A DNA stretch of 64,000 nucleotides. It comes from Erysipelothrix anatis (GTDB lineage Bacteria; Bacillota_I; Bacilli_A; Erysipelotrichales; Erysipelotrichaceae). Shown here piece after piece: positions 8,146 to 17,771 of this stretch. Position numbers and translations under genes: made by a program. The first letter of the stretch is position 1; the number at the start of each line of letters is the position of its first letter. The notes beneath the pieces were generated by a model. It was not told the origin of the DNA, made no database searches, and worked only from the letters and a program-made list of their open reading frames with translations. The stretch spans positions 238,694 to 302,693 of the forward strand of contig NZ_WTSX01000001.1 of the NCBI RefSeq assembly GCF_009828745.1, written 5' to 3'.

Positions 8146-10173
8146 CTAGATTCCCATTATTAAGAGTATGGGTGCAATAATTACGTCAATAAGTTTAATG
8201 GCAACAAAAGGTGTAATGATGCCGCCTAATCCAAAGACTATAAGGTTTCGTGTGAGTAAAGCATCTGAACTCGTTGGTCGGTACTTTACACCTTTCATCG
8301 CAATAGGTACTAATGCTGGAATAATTAAAGCATTGAAAATGAGAGCACTAAGAATTGCGGAAGTCGCTGAGTTTAAATGCATGATATTTAAGACTTCCAA
8401 CGCTGGCACTGAGGCCACAAAAAGAGCTGGTAAAACCGCGAAGTATTTGGCAATATCATTCGCAATACTAAACGTAGTTAAAGCACCACGCGTCATGAGT
8501 AGTTGTTTCCCGATCTCAACAATATCTAAAATTTTGGTAGGATCAGAATCTAAATCAACCATGTTCGCTGCTTCTTTCGCTGCAATCGTACCGCTATTCA
8601 TAGCGATTCCAACATCAGCTTGGGCAAGTGCTGGCGCATCATTGGTGCCATCACCCATCATCGCAACTACTTTGCCTTGTGCTTGTTCTTGCTTGATCAC
8701 ATCAATTTTGTCTTCCGGTTTACATTCTGCGAGAAAACCATCTACACCTGCTTCTTGAGCAATTGTTGCTGCCGTTAATGGATTATCACCAGTACACATA
8801 ATAGTCTTTATACCCATGGCTCTTAAACGTGCAAACCGTTCGACAAGCCCTTCTTTAATTGTATCTTTGAGATAGACGACACCCAGAATTTCATTATTTT
8901 TAATAACTACTAAAGGCGTACCGCCAAGTTTTGAGATAGCGTTAACGTGTTCATCTAAATCTTGAGGTATTGTTTGACCACGGTTGAGAGCATACGTTTT
9001 AATTGCATCTGCTGCTCCTTTCATGACTGTAAGATCATCCCGCTCATAACCACTCATACGAGTTTGGGCCGTAAATTCTTGAAATGTAGCACCTTCACGT
9101 AAAGTCGAATCATTGTGAATACCTTGTGCAGAAGCAAGTGCAACTATCGATTTTCCTTCAGGCGTATTATCATCCATTGATGCAATCATCGCATATTCAG
9201 CAAGTGTCTTAGCGGAAACACCTGCCACAGGTAAAAACTCATGTGCCATCCGATTTCCATAGGTAATTGTTCCGGTTTTGTCCAAAATCATGACATCAAC
9301 ATCACCCGAAGCTTCAACCGCTTTGCCTGACATTGCGATGACATTAAAGCGTGTCACACGATCCATTCCGGCAATACCAATTGCAGACAACAGCCCACCA
9401 ATCGTCGTTGGAATAAGACAGACACTCAAAGCAATAAGAATTGACGTAGGAATGGTGATACCTACATACATTGCTAATGGCTTCAAGCTCACAATCACAA
9501 TCACAAAGATAAGTGTCAGAGAAACCAAAAGTGTACTTAATGCAATCTCATTCGGTGTTTTCTTTCGAGATGCACCCTCAACCATCGCAATCATTTTATC
9601 GAGAAATGATGCTCCTGGTTCTGACGTAATTTCAATAATCAAGGCATCACTTGTAACCGTTGTCCCTCCAGTCACAGAGCAAAAATCACCGCCTGGTTCC
9701 TTTACGACAGGTGCAGATTCTCCGGTAATTGCAGATTCATCTACCGTTGCTACACCTTCAATCACTTCACCGTCATTCGGTATCGTTTCACCAGCAACGA
9801 CACGGACACGATCACCTCGTTGCAACATCGCTGCAGCAACTTGCTCAATTGATCCGTCAGACATAATGCGATTTGCCATCATATCTTTCTTCGTTTGACG
9901 AAGCGTGTTAGCTTGTGCTTTTCCACGTCCTTCAGCCAACGATTCCGCAAAGTTGGCAAATAGCAATGTCAACAGTAATATAAACGCAACAATCGCATTA
10001 ATTGTTTGCATCGATGCGTCTGGATCGCCAAACGCTGTCGGTGCAACCGTTAAAATAACACTTAAAAAGAAACCAATCTCAACCACAAACATAACTGGGT
10101 TTTTAATCATGTAGCGAACATCCAATTTTTTAAAACTATCCAGGATTCCTCGTTTGATTATATTTTTATTCAT
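8146..10173 (-). CDS. kdpB: K+-transporting P-type ATPase subunit B
   Basis: The catalytic P-type ATPase subunit of 675 residues hydrolyses ATP to drive K+ uptake against very low external K+. It carries TGESAPV in the actuator domain, the phosphorylation motif [14 protein letters not shown] and [16 protein letters not shown] in the P domain, and about seven membrane spans. All catalytic motifs are intact. It lies between kdpA and kdpC in the operon. Long frames on the opposite strand here are shadows of this gene. Confidence 0.97.
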   Translation of the reverse strand: MNKNIIKRGILDSFKKLDVRYMIKNPVMFVVEIGFFLSVILTVAPTAFGDPDASMQTINAIVAFILLLTLLFANFAESLAEGRGKAQANTLRQTKKDMMANRIMSDGSIEQVAAAMLQRGDRVRVVAGETIPNDGEVIEGVATVDESAITGESAPVVKEPGGDFCSVTGGTTVTSDALIIEITSEPGASFLDKMIAMVEGASRKKTPNEIALSTLLVSLTLIFVIVIVSLKPLAMYVGITIPTSILIALSVCLIPTTIGGLLSAIGIAGMDRVTRFNVIAMSGKAVEASGDVDVMILDKTGTITYGNRMAHEFLPVAGVSAKTLAEYAMIASMDDNTPEGKSIVALASAQGIHNDSTLREGATFQEFTAQTRMSGYERDDLTVMKGAADAIKTYALNRGQTIPQDLDEHVNAISKLGGTPLVVIKNNEILGVVYLKDTIKEGLVERFARLRAMGIKTIMCTGDNPLTAATIAQEAGVDGFLAECKPEDKIDVIKQEQAQGKVVAMMGDGTNDAPALAQADVGIAMNSGTIAAKEAANMVDLDSDPTKILDIVEIGKQLLMTRGALTTFSIANDIAKYFAVLPALFVASVPALEVLNIMHLNSATSAILSALIFNALIIPALVPIAMKGVKYRPTSSDALLTRNLIVFGLGGIITPFVAIKLIDVIIAPILLIMGI

Positions 10174-10182
10174 ATGATACCT

Positions 10183-11820
10183 CTATAATCCCATACTAAC
10201 CGCTTCGGCGATGGGTCCTAAAATAAGAGCTGGGAAGAATGTAAGTGCAGAAATTAAGACAATAATTACAATTAATGCAATCGTGAACAGGGGTGTATTC
10301 GTGTTTAGTGTTCCAATCGATTCACTCATACTTTGTTTTTTCAACATAAGCCCTGCAATACTTAACTGCAAGTACATCGTGACATAACGGCCAACAAGCA
10401 TGACGAAACTTGTCGATAGATTCCAAAAGACAGTATTGTCAGCCAAGCCTTCGAAACCAGATCCATTGTTCGCAGCAGCAGATGTAAATTCATACAAGGC
10501 TTGTGACAAGCTATGGTGTGTACTCGAACCTTGCATAAGCATCACTGCAAGTGCAGTAAACCCGAGAATCAGTAAGGGATGAATCACAATGACCATCGCA
10601 ACACGTTTCATCTCTTGACTCTCAATTTTTTTACCAAGATAAGACGGCGATCGACCAATCATCAAACCACACATAAAGACCGTTAGGAACACATACATCA
10701 TCACATTCATGAGACCAACACCAGACCCTCCAAACACTACATTAAGCATCATGAGAACCATTGGTACCATTCCACCTAACGGAGTCATGGAGTCCAACAT
10801 ACTATTTACTGAACCTGTTGTAAATGCTGATGATACAGTTGTGAAGAGCGCTGACTGCACAATTCCAAAACGCATTTCTTTACCTTCGAAATTCATGGTA
10901 CTGTCTAACCCTAAGTGCGCAAACAATGGATTACCGCGATACTCAGCATAGACCAACAGGACAAATGCGAGCATGAAGAATACAAATGATGCAATCAAAA
11001 TCGGTGTGCTTTCAAGCCAACCTTTTTTACCGTGTTGTTTACGGACATTAAAACCAAAAGCTAATAACATGCCACCTGGAACCAATGTCATCGTTACCAT
11101 ATTGATGAGATTGCTGATGAGGGTTGGGTTCTCAAACGGTACAGCTGAACCAGCGGCAAAGAAACCACCTCCATTGGTTCCCAAATGCTTGATGGCTTCA
11201 AATGCAGCCACTGGACCAAGATACAATGTTTGAGTTTGGCCATTTATTGTATGGACTGTTTGGCTTGCAATCAGGGTTTGTGGTACCCCTTGCCAAACCA
11301 ACAATAACCCCAGACCAAAAGCAACCGGAATTAAATAACGAATTAGAACTCGCGTCATGTCTTTATAGAAATTTCCAAAGGGTTGTCCGGATAATCCACG
11401 AATAAACGCAAATCCTACCGCAATGCCCGAGGCACTTGAGAGAAACATCATGACTATAATGACAAACATTTGGCCAAGTAACGTCAAACTTGTTTCTGGA
11501 GTGTAATGTTGTAAGTTGGTGTTCGTAATAAAACTGGATAGTGTATGAATGACTTGGGTCAAACTCATGTTCGATGTTATCCATAAAATAAGACCACCAA
11601 GCACAACAGCAATTAAATTTACTTTAATCAATGACCAAAAGTATGCCTTCCATGACATATTCTCCTTGGTCCCATCACTTAACAAGAGGAGTGGCGCTTC
11701 AATTTTAGAAAACACCACGTTTCCACGATGTGATGTATTGTTCATAATAGTGTATAAATAACGACCACTTAAATAAATTCCTGCAGCCGCTACGATAAAA
11801 AACGATAATGTATAGGTCAT
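10183..11820 (-). CDS. kdpA: K+-transporting ATPase subunit A (K+ channel-like)
   Basis: The polytopic membrane subunit binds and translocates K+. The protein shows the repeated filter-like segments GTNGGGFFAAGSA, TTGSVNSMLDSMTPLGG and SAAANNGSGFEGL, with about ten membrane helices. The frame has an ATG at 11826, but the AAGGGGA ribosome binding site runs into it. The ATG at 11820 (MTYTLSFFIV) has correct spacing and I prefer it. The gene follows kdpF closely and precedes kdpB. Confidence 0.96.
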   Translation of the reverse strand: MTYTLSFFIVAAAGIYLSGRYLYTIMNNTSHRGNVVFSKIEAPLLLLSDGTKENMSWKAYFWSLIKVNLIAVVLGGLILWITSNMSLTQVIHTLSSFITNTNLQHYTPETSLTLLGQMFVIIVMMFLSSASGIAVGFAFIRGLSGQPFGNFYKDMTRVLIRYLIPVAFGLGLLLVWQGVPQTLIASQTVHTINGQTQTLYLGPVAAFEAIKHLGTNGGGFFAAGSAVPFENPTLISNLINMVTMTLVPGGMLLAFGFNVRKQHGKKGWLESTPILIASFVFFMLAFVLLVYAEYRGNPLFAHLGLDSTMNFEGKEMRFGIVQSALFTTVSSAFTTGSVNSMLDSMTPLGGMVPMVLMMLNVVFGGSGVGLMNVMMYVFLTVFMCGLMIGRSPSYLGKKIESQEMKRVAMVIVIHPLLILGFTALAVMLMQGSSTHHSLSQALYEFTSAAANNGSGFEGLADNTVFWNLSTSFVMLVGRYVTMYLQLSIAGLMLKKQSMSESIGTLNTNTPLFTIALIVIIVLISALTFFPALILGPIAEAVSMGL

Positions 11821-11831
11821 AACCATTCCCC

Positions 11832-11909
11832 TTAGAATTTTTCTGGATGAATTAATGCATAAATGAGATATGCAAAAATAGCAATAATTACAATACTCAG
11901 TAAGATCAT
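11832..11909 (-). CDS. kdpF: KdpF small membrane subunit
   Basis: The 25-residue peptide MILLSIVIIAIFAYLIYALI followed by HPEKF matches KdpF, which stabilises the KdpABC complex. GGAGGA is placed six bases before the ATG at 11909, which decides this start. A longer in-frame extension upstream has no ribosome binding site and includes promoter sequence. The gene is too short for most gene callers, and lies five bases before the kdpA frame. Confidence 0.85.
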   Translation of the reverse strand: MILLSIVIIAIFAYLIYALIHPEKF

Positions 11910-11938
11910 CGAAAATCCTCCGTTTCTTGAGTATCCCA

Positions 11939-11961
11939 ATTCTAGCATCAGGGGTATTAAG
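11939..11961 (-). promoter_or_regulatory. kdpFABC promoter with putative KdpE half-site
   Basis: The minus strand holds an extended -10, TGCTAGAAT (hexamer 11944-11939), without a good -35, as expected of an activator-dependent promoter. Just upstream, on the plus strand, is GGTATTAAG (11953-11961). The same nonamer occurs in front of kdpD (15304-15312). KdpE is the natural candidate binder. Confidence 0.5.
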
Positions 11962-11982
11962 GTGACATTAATAATTTGACAT

Positions 11983-12010
11983 AAAAAAAGACCGTAACTT
12001 TCGGTCTTAT
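11983..12010 (-). terminator. Terminator between kdpE and kdpF
   Basis: On the minus strand AAGACCGAAAGTTACGGTCTT forms a stem followed by TTTTTTT. It overlaps the kdpE stop codon and separates the regulatory genes from the pump genes, so kdpFABC needs its own promoter. Confidence 0.8.
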
Positions 12011-12693
12011 TTTTCATACTTTATCATGCGATATCCGACCCCTACATGGGTTTGAAGGTATCGAGTTTCAGGATCATACTGTTCTATTTTTTTACGAAGT
12101 GTCGTTACAAAAACACGGAGTGCAGGAATGTTGTCGGAATACATTCCCCATACTTCGCGAAGTATTTTTTGATATGTAATCACTTTCCCCATATTTTCAA
12201 CCATGAGCAACAGTAACTTGTATTCGGTTGGCGTTACGTGAACATCTTGACCTGAAACACTCACCGTTTTCGCATCATTATCAACTACAAGATTGCGGTT
12301 AGTATAGATGTTGGTTTCATCTTCATGACGACGCATTCGCCGTTGCAAAACCCGAATTCGAACCATCAACTCATCCGCTTGAAACGGTTTCGTTATGTAA
12401 TCATCAGCACCCGCATCCAACGCTTCAATTTTATCTTTTACCTCAGCTCGTGCACTCACAATAATAATGGGTATATCCGAACTGTTACGTATTTGCGTAA
12501 CGACCCAAACCCCATCTTTGTCCGGGAGTCCTAAGTCAAGAATCACGCAATCAAACACCGCTTCATGGAACAACTTCATACCTAAGCGAGCACTTTTCGC
12601 TACGGTCACAGCATACCCATCTTGGATGAGGGTATTCCGCATCAAATTTTGTATTACAGGATCATCTTCAATCATTAATAGTTGTGGTTTCAT
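12007..12693 (-). CDS. kdpE: Response regulator KdpE
   Basis: This OmpR-family response regulator has an N-terminal receiver with LLMIEDDP and the phosphoacceptor in CVILDLGLPDKDG, the switch lysine in DDYITKPF, and a C-terminal winged helix (VTPTEYKLLLLMVENMGK). With KdpD it senses K+ limitation and activates kdpFABC. A TTG at 12702 could extend the frame, but the ATG at 12693 (MKPQLLMIEDD) follows AAGGAGG at a workable distance. It overlaps the kdpD 3' end by 26 bases, so translation is coupled. Confidence 0.95.
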   Translation of the reverse strand: MKPQLLMIEDDPVIQNLMRNTLIQDGYAVTVAKSARLGMKLFHEAVFDCVILDLGLPDKDGVWVVTQIRNSSDIPIIIVSARAEVKDKIEALDAGADDYITKPFQADELMVRIRVLQRRMRRHEDETNIYTNRNLVVDNDAKTVSVSGQDVHVTPTEYKLLLLMVENMGKVITYQKILREVWGMYSDNIPALRVFVTTLRKKIEQYDPETRYLQTHVGVGYRMIKYEK

Positions 12694-15271
12694 CGACTTC
12701 AAACCTCCTTAACATAACACTAAAGCATGCACCATGGGGCATAACATCCTGAACTGTAATTCGTCCCTTATGGGCTTGAATGATCTCATTTACTAAGAAG
12801 AGACCAAGACCCATACCACGGCGACTGTCCTGATTTTGCGTGTAAAACATCTCAAAAAGCCGCGATTTATCAACTATCCCTGGGCCCTGATCTTCAAAAT
12901 GAACTGCTACCCATTCACGATCGACAACTTCTGTCGTTATCTTAATAGAAGTACCATCTGGCGTATATTTTAAAGCATTATCCAATATATTTGTGAACAC
13001 TTGAATCATGAGTTTCGAATCGACATTAACAGTTGCGAGGACATCTGAATCCACAATTTCAATGGCATGGTTTTTTGCTTTCGTACGAACACGCTGGACA
13101 CTTTCATCAATTAAATCTTCGAGAATTTCTCCCTCCAAATGTAACATCACGTGGTCCTGGTCAATCTTCGTCATTGCTAAAATATTCTCGACCAAATCAA
13201 TCAACCACAAGGCATCATTTCGGACATCATCATAAATCGCATGCGTTTTAACTGCATCTAAGGACGATTGTTGGAGCAAATCCATATTTCCCAGTATCGT
13301 AGTGAGCGGCGTGCGTAAGTCATGAGAAATCGTCCGAAGTATTGTAGAGCGCAGTTTTTCCTGTTCAATCAATAACGCATTCTGATTTTGATCTTCATCG
13401 AGCGAAGCTTTCTCTAAAGCAAGACCCCCTTCATTAATCAACGATACAAGTAGATTCTTCTCAAAAGGATCCATCCCTTCTTCGTGATTCTCAAAACCAA
13501 GAACAGCGACAACTTTGTCGACAGAGCGAATTGCAAGATATGTCATTTTTGCATTGGACAACGTATTAGTCTGGGCACCTGCGCGTTTATTATTCTCATA
13601 TACCCATTGTGCAATGGCACGTTCTTGTTGCGTTAAGAGCACATCATGAATATAATCTGAATTCAAATCACTATACACCGTTGGAATAAGTTGTTCTTCT
13701 TCCAAAGTGTAAATGATGACAGATGTGTTAAGTAGTTTCTTCACTTGGTGACCAAGAGCATCAATGATTTCACTGCGGTTGGACGCACTTTGTAATCGCA
13801 AGCTTGTCTCTAGCAAAATATCCGTACGATAGGCTTTCTTAGCGGATTGAATATCTTTCTGTTTAAGTTTTGTCGTGAGTGTGCTTGTAACAAAAGCAGC
13901 GATAAACATAAACAAAAAGGTGAAGGGGTAGCCCGTATCATAAGCTTGCAAGGAAAACTGTGGTTGCGTAAAGAAATAGTTGAAAACTAACACCGATACC
14001 ACCGATGCTAGTGATGACCAAATACGACCCCGCGTCAAAATAGAGATGAAGAGCACCCCTAGTAAATACACAACAATAATATTGGATTCACTGAATCCTT
14101 GTTCTGCAAAAATAGCACCCATAGCGGTTGCAAGAACGATGATGCCAAATGCAACAAACCCATCTTTCCATTGAAAATATTCTTTTTGGATAATACTTGA
14201 CCGACGGTGGTAATAAGAAGACGCTTGATCAGGAATCACATAGATGTCAATCATTGGCGCAAATTCTGACAGTTGATCAATAATACTTTGTCCTTTAAAG
14301 ATACTGCGTTTACGAATACTGCGGCCAATCACGATTTTAGATACATTACTAATTTTGGCATACTCTGAAAGCTGTAGTGCAATATCATCACCATATAAGA
14401 GCGATACTTGAGCATTTAGCTCTTCCGCCAAACGTATGTTGGCCTTGAGCTGTTGACGTGAAACATCATCGATTTCGTCGGTTTCATCTTCAACATATAC
14501 TGCTGTAAACGTTGCGTGAAAAGCATCTGCCATTCGCGCTGCAGTCCGGATAACTTTCTCATTCGTAGGAGATGCCGAAAGGCACACCAGGATATGTTCT
14601 TTCGTAAAGTATGGAGAAGTCTTATAACTGTTTTGATTAATCTGATCAGCTGCTTTACGCAACGCAATTTCACGTAAAGCCACAAGGTTTTCCTCTGTAA
14701 AAAAATTGTCCAATGCACGTTTGGCTTGCTCAGTTTGGTATATTTTTCCCGCGTGTAAACGGTCCATAAGATCACGAGGGGCAATGTCAATTAATGCGAT
14801 TGTTTCGGCCTCATCAAAAATTCGATCTGGAACACGTTCATTAACAACGATACCGGTAATAACTTCAACGACATCGTTCAGACTTTCAATGTGCTGAATA
14901 TTAACCGTAGTGTACACATTAATGCCATTATGCAAAAGTTCTTCGATATCTTGATATCGTTTATGATGACGAACCCCTGGAGCATTTGTGTGCGCCAACT
15001 CATCAATCAGAATATACTCTGGATGACGCACTAATGCAGCTTCAAGATTAAACTCTTGTAATGCTAAGTTTTGTCGATACACTATTTGCGGTTCGATCAT
15101 CTCAAGGTTTTTAATTTGTGCTGATGTTTCGGGACGCTGGTGTGGCTCAATGTAACCTGCAACGACATCATGCCCATTTTCTTTTAAAGCATGGGCTGCC
15201 TCCAACATCGCATATGTTTTACCAACACCTGCGGCATAACCAAGAAATATTTTTAGACTTCCACGTTTCAT
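12668..15271 (-). CDS. kdpD: Sensor histidine kinase KdpD
   Basis: The membrane sensor kinase of about 867 residues for K+ supply and turgor has domains in the usual order. These are the KdpD N-terminal domain with Walker A in GYAAGVGKTYAML, a universal stress protein-like domain (ILVCLSASPTNEKVIR), a four-helix DUF4118 membrane block, a GAF-like region, and a kinase core with RTISHDLRTPLTTILGN and the ATP-binding GRRGMGLGLFLVNEI-type region (DSRRGMGLGLFLV). The ATG at 15271 has GAGGTGA at good spacing, and an upstream ATG at 15301 does not. It starts the kdpDE unit. Confidence 0.96.
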   Translation of the reverse strand: MKRGSLKIFLGYAAGVGKTYAMLEAAHALKENGHDVVAGYIEPHQRPETSAQIKNLEMIEPQIVYRQNLALQEFNLEAALVRHPEYILIDELAHTNAPGVRHHKRYQDIEELLHNGINVYTTVNIQHIESLNDVVEVITGIVVNERVPDRIFDEAETIALIDIAPRDLMDRLHAGKIYQTEQAKRALDNFFTEENLVALREIALRKAADQINQNSYKTSPYFTKEHILVCLSASPTNEKVIRTAARMADAFHATFTAVYVEDETDEIDDVSRQQLKANIRLAEELNAQVSLLYGDDIALQLSEYAKISNVSKIVIGRSIRKRSIFKGQSIIDQLSEFAPMIDIYVIPDQASSYYHRRSSIIQKEYFQWKDGFVAFGIIVLATAMGAIFAEQGFSESNIIVVYLLGVLFISILTRGRIWSSLASVVSVLVFNYFFTQPQFSLQAYDTGYPFTFLFMFIAAFVTSTLTTKLKQKDIQSAKKAYRTDILLETSLRLQSASNRSEIIDALGHQVKKLLNTSVIIYTLEEEQLIPTVYSDLNSDYIHDVLLTQQERAIAQWVYENNKRAGAQTNTLSNAKMTYLAIRSVDKVVAVLGFENHEEGMDPFEKNLLVSLINEGGLALEKASLDEDQNQNALLIEQEKLRSTILRTISHDLRTPLTTILGNMDLLQQSSLDAVKTHAIYDDVRNDALWLIDLVENILAMTKIDQDHVMLHLEGEILEDLIDESVQRVRTKAKNHAIEIVDSDVLATVNVDSKLMIQVFTNILDNALKYTPDGTSIKITTEVVDREWVAVHFEDQGPGIVDKSRLFEMFYTQNQDSRRGMGLGLFLVNEIIQAHKGRITVQDVMPHGACFSVMLRRFEVDETTTIND

Positions 15272-15302
15272 CTGTATCACCTCAACCCAAACATACCACA
15301 TA

Positions 15303-15323
15303 CGGTATTAAGACGGTATTAAA
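15303..15323 (-). promoter_or_regulatory. Direct repeat upstream of kdpD, putative KdpE site
   Basis: CGGTATTAAGA and CGGTATTAAAT are repeated with an 11-bp period, about one helical turn, as OmpR-family regulators often use. The core GGTATTAAG also lies upstream of kdpF. Autoregulation by KdpE is an inference. Confidence 0.45.
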
Positions 15324-15335
15324 TGATACGCCACA

Positions 15336-15376
15336 TAAAAAGCCTGTACAATGTTCCTTCTTCATCGTACAGGCTT
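15336..15376 (-). terminator. Terminator after oppD
   Basis: On the minus strand AGCCTGTACG and TGTACAGGCT form a ten-pair stem with one mismatch, then TTTTTATG. It closes the peptide transporter operon ahead of kdpD. Confidence 0.75.
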
Positions 15377-15388
15377 GAAAAATATAAA

Positions 15389-16324
15389 CTATTTAAGTGT
15401 TACTGCTACGAAATGTCCGGGGTCAATTTCATACCAATCCGGATCGATATCTCCTTCTCTAAAAGCTCTAAAATCAAACACATCTGTTTCGCCTGAGAAA
15501 TAGTCAAGGGAATGACGTTCATGTTTTTTCCCCGCGATATCTGTTTTTAAGAATGCCGCAATTAAGCGTTTCGTATATGGATGGGTTGGTTTATCGAAGA
15601 GAGCCGCAATCGGTGCTGCTTCCACAATCTTTCCCCCGTGCATAACAATGATATCATCCGCCATTTGGCTAATGACACCCAAGTCATGGGTAATAAACAT
15701 AATGGATGTTTTAAAGTCACGTTTCAAATCATTCATCAGTTTCAAAATTTCTGCTTGAATAATTACGTCCAATGCAGTTGTCGGTTCATCCGCAATTAAT
15801 AATTTGGGATTACATGCAAGGGCCATCGCAATCATAACACGTTGGCTCATTCCTCCTGAAAGTTGGTGGGGATAAGACTTCAAGATGCGTTTGGCATTCG
15901 GAATCTTGACAGCTTCCAACATCTCAAGTGATTTCTGCGACGCTTCTTTTTTTGATAGTCCTTGATGGAGGATAAGTACTTCATTAATTTGACGTTCAAC
16001 CGTAAAAACAGGATTCAAACTGGTCATCGGTTCTTGAAATATCATCGATATTTCATTCCCTCTGATCTGTTGGAGTTCTTTTTCCGGCATCGTCGAGATG
16101 GCTTTATCTTCAAAGGTTATGGTACCTTCGTGAATTTTTTGATTGGCTGTAAACAATTGGAGAATTGACATCGCAGTTTGGCTCTTACCACTTCCGGATT
16201 CCCCCACAATTCCCAATGTTTTTCCAGCTTCAACTTTGAATGAAACACCATTGACAGCCTTTACAAGTCCGTGACGGGTTGTAAAGTATGTGTGCAAGTT
16301 ATTAACTTCTAAAATGCTACTCAA
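15389..16324 (-). CDS. Oligopeptide/dipeptide ABC transporter ATPase (OppD/DppD type)
   Basis: This cytosolic ATPase subunit of 311 residues belongs to a peptide importer. It shows Walker [11 protein letters not shown]-loop [13 protein letters not shown], signature [15 protein letters not shown], Walker [13 protein letters not shown] and the H-loop ITHDLGV. The C-terminal part contains the oligopeptide ABC tail ([13 protein letters not shown]). Its start overlaps the upstream ATPase stop by four bases (ATGA). It is the last gene of the five-gene operon. Confidence 0.92.
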   Translation of the reverse strand: MSSILEVNNLHTYFTTRHGLVKAVNGVSFKVEAGKTLGIVGESGSGKSQTAMSILQLFTANQKIHEGTITFEDKAISTMPEKELQQIRGNEISMIFQEPMTSLNPVFTVERQINEVLILHQGLSKKEASQKSLEMLEAVKIPNAKRILKSYPHQLSGGMSQRVMIAMALACNPKLLIADEPTTALDVIIQAEILKLMNDLKRDFKTSIMFITHDLGVISQMADDIIVMHGGKIVEAAPIAALFDKPTHPYTKRLIAAFLKTDIAGKKHERHSLDYFSGETDVFDFRAFREGDIDPDWYEIDPGHFVAVTLK

Positions 16325-17760
16325 GCTGCTTCACCTCTTTCTTTCAAATGACATGCGACAAAGTGGCCTGGTGATACTTCAAACCAATCTTTATCAGCTT
16401 CGCCAGTTTCATCAAATAAGAATTCAAATCGTGTATCTTCACGGGATTCATACAATGCCTCATCGGCATTTAAGCGTGGGATTGCATCTAAGAGACGTTT
16501 TGTATACGGATGCTGTGGATTGGTGAAAATTTCATCTGCAGGCGCCAACTCCACAAGGTTCCCAAAATACATAACTCCGATTCGGTCACTAATATAACGG
16601 ACCACACCCAAGTCGTGAGTAATGAATAAATACGTTAAATTTTCTTTCTCTTTTAACTCCTGAAGTAAGTTAATGATCTGTGATTGAATCGAGACATCCA
16701 ATGCACTAACCGCTTCATCACAAACAATGAATTTAGGTTTAAGTGCAACCGCACGGGCAATTCCAATTCGTTGTCGTTGTCCCCCTGAAAATTGGTGTGG
16801 ATAACGATTTCGAAATGATTTGCTGAGGCCACATTTTTCCATGACATCTTCAATGTATTCGATGTAACCTTCACTTTTTTTGCTTTCGAAGACACCATGT
16901 GTAATCACCCCTTCACCGATAATATCTCCGACTGTAAAGCGCGGATTTAACGATGAGTAAGGATCTTGGAAGATGATTTGGATATTATGACGTAACCCGC
17001 GTAACTCTTTCGTTGATAACGACGTTAAGTCAATACCATGATCTAAAAATGATTCAAAGTATGCAAAACGCTCATGATGACGTAACGTTTCTTTCACAGC
17101 TTCAACTTCAGCTTCGATTGCCTCAAAAACTTGTGTTTCAGCATCAAATTGAACTTGAAGACGTTTTTCATTAGCTTCTAATTTTGCATCGGTTCCGACG
17201 ATTTTCAAGCGAGCCTGTGTCATATATAAATCTTGATGAATCTGTGCTAACTTTGAACCTGCGCTGTATCGTTTAATCAATAACTGCCTCACAAAGTTAA
17301 GATCAGCATGCACTAGCAAGCCACCTGCTAGCTTCAGAACATTGCCGTACTTCTTATTAAAGTCGATTTCCTTAAGACGGTACATATCGATACTTGCTTC
17401 ATCGTTTTGTTGCACTTCCAAAGCTTTTAACTCTGCAAAATCTTTGTCATATGAGCCTGATATTTTCGGTATTGAATCATAGGTTTCCTTGACGTAGGAA
17501 GGCATAAGATTTTCGATGGTATCGCCATAAAACATGGTTGTTCCACCTGTTTGTTCCTGAAGTTGAATCAGTGTGCGACCAAACGTCGATTTCCCACACC
17601 CTGATTCGCCAACAATTCCCAACGTTTCACCTTCAAATATTTCCAAGGAAATATTTTTATTTGCCTTCACATACTCTTGGTGACGTTGGAAGACACTGGA
17701 TTTTTTGACAGGGTAGTACTTTTGTAAGTTTTGTATTTTAAATAATTGTCGTGTTGTCAT
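16321..17760 (-). CDS. Oligopeptide ABC transporter ATPase (OppF type) with a large insertion
   Basis: The second ATPase of the importer is 479 residues, where 310-330 is usual. Walker A GESGCGKST lies at 51-59, the Q-loop IIFQDPYSSLNPRF near 262-275, the signature FSGGQRQRIGIARAVAL and Walker B FIVCDEAVSALD after it. The extra length is one block of about 160 residues (roughly 86-248) between the first beta sheet and the Q-loop. It is charged and largely helical, with a likely coiled coil around 185-235. All catalytic motifs are present, so the protein should be active. It is 11 bases after the OppC-type gene. Confidence 0.9.
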   Translation of the reverse strand: MTTRQLFKIQNLQKYYPVKKSSVFQRHQEYVKANKNISLEIFEGETLGIVGESGCGKSTFGRTLIQLQEQTGGTTMFYGDTIENLMPSYVKETYDSIPKISGSYDKDFAELKALEVQQNDEASIDMYRLKEIDFNKKYGNVLKLAGGLLVHADLNFVRQLLIKRYSAGSKLAQIHQDLYMTQARLKIVGTDAKLEANEKRLQVQFDAETQVFEAIEAEVEAVKETLRHHERFAYFESFLDHGIDLTSLSTKELRGLRHNIQIIFQDPYSSLNPRFTVGDIIGEGVITHGVFESKKSEGYIEYIEDVMEKCGLSKSFRNRYPHQFSGGQRQRIGIARAVALKPKFIVCDEAVSALDVSIQSQIINLLQELKEKENLTYLFITHDLGVVRYISDRIGVMYFGNLVELAPADEIFTNPQHPYTKRLLDAIPRLNADEALYESREDTRFEFLFDETGEADKDWFEVSPGHFVACHLKERGEAA

Positions 17761-17771
17761 CTTGAATCCTC

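Noticed and set aside
8168..8758. Long plus-strand open frame opposite kdpB
   Set aside because: Its composition mirrors the antisense of a conserved P-type ATPase and it has no ribosome binding site. The same holds for the plus-strand frames at 9278-9898 and 36747-37082.
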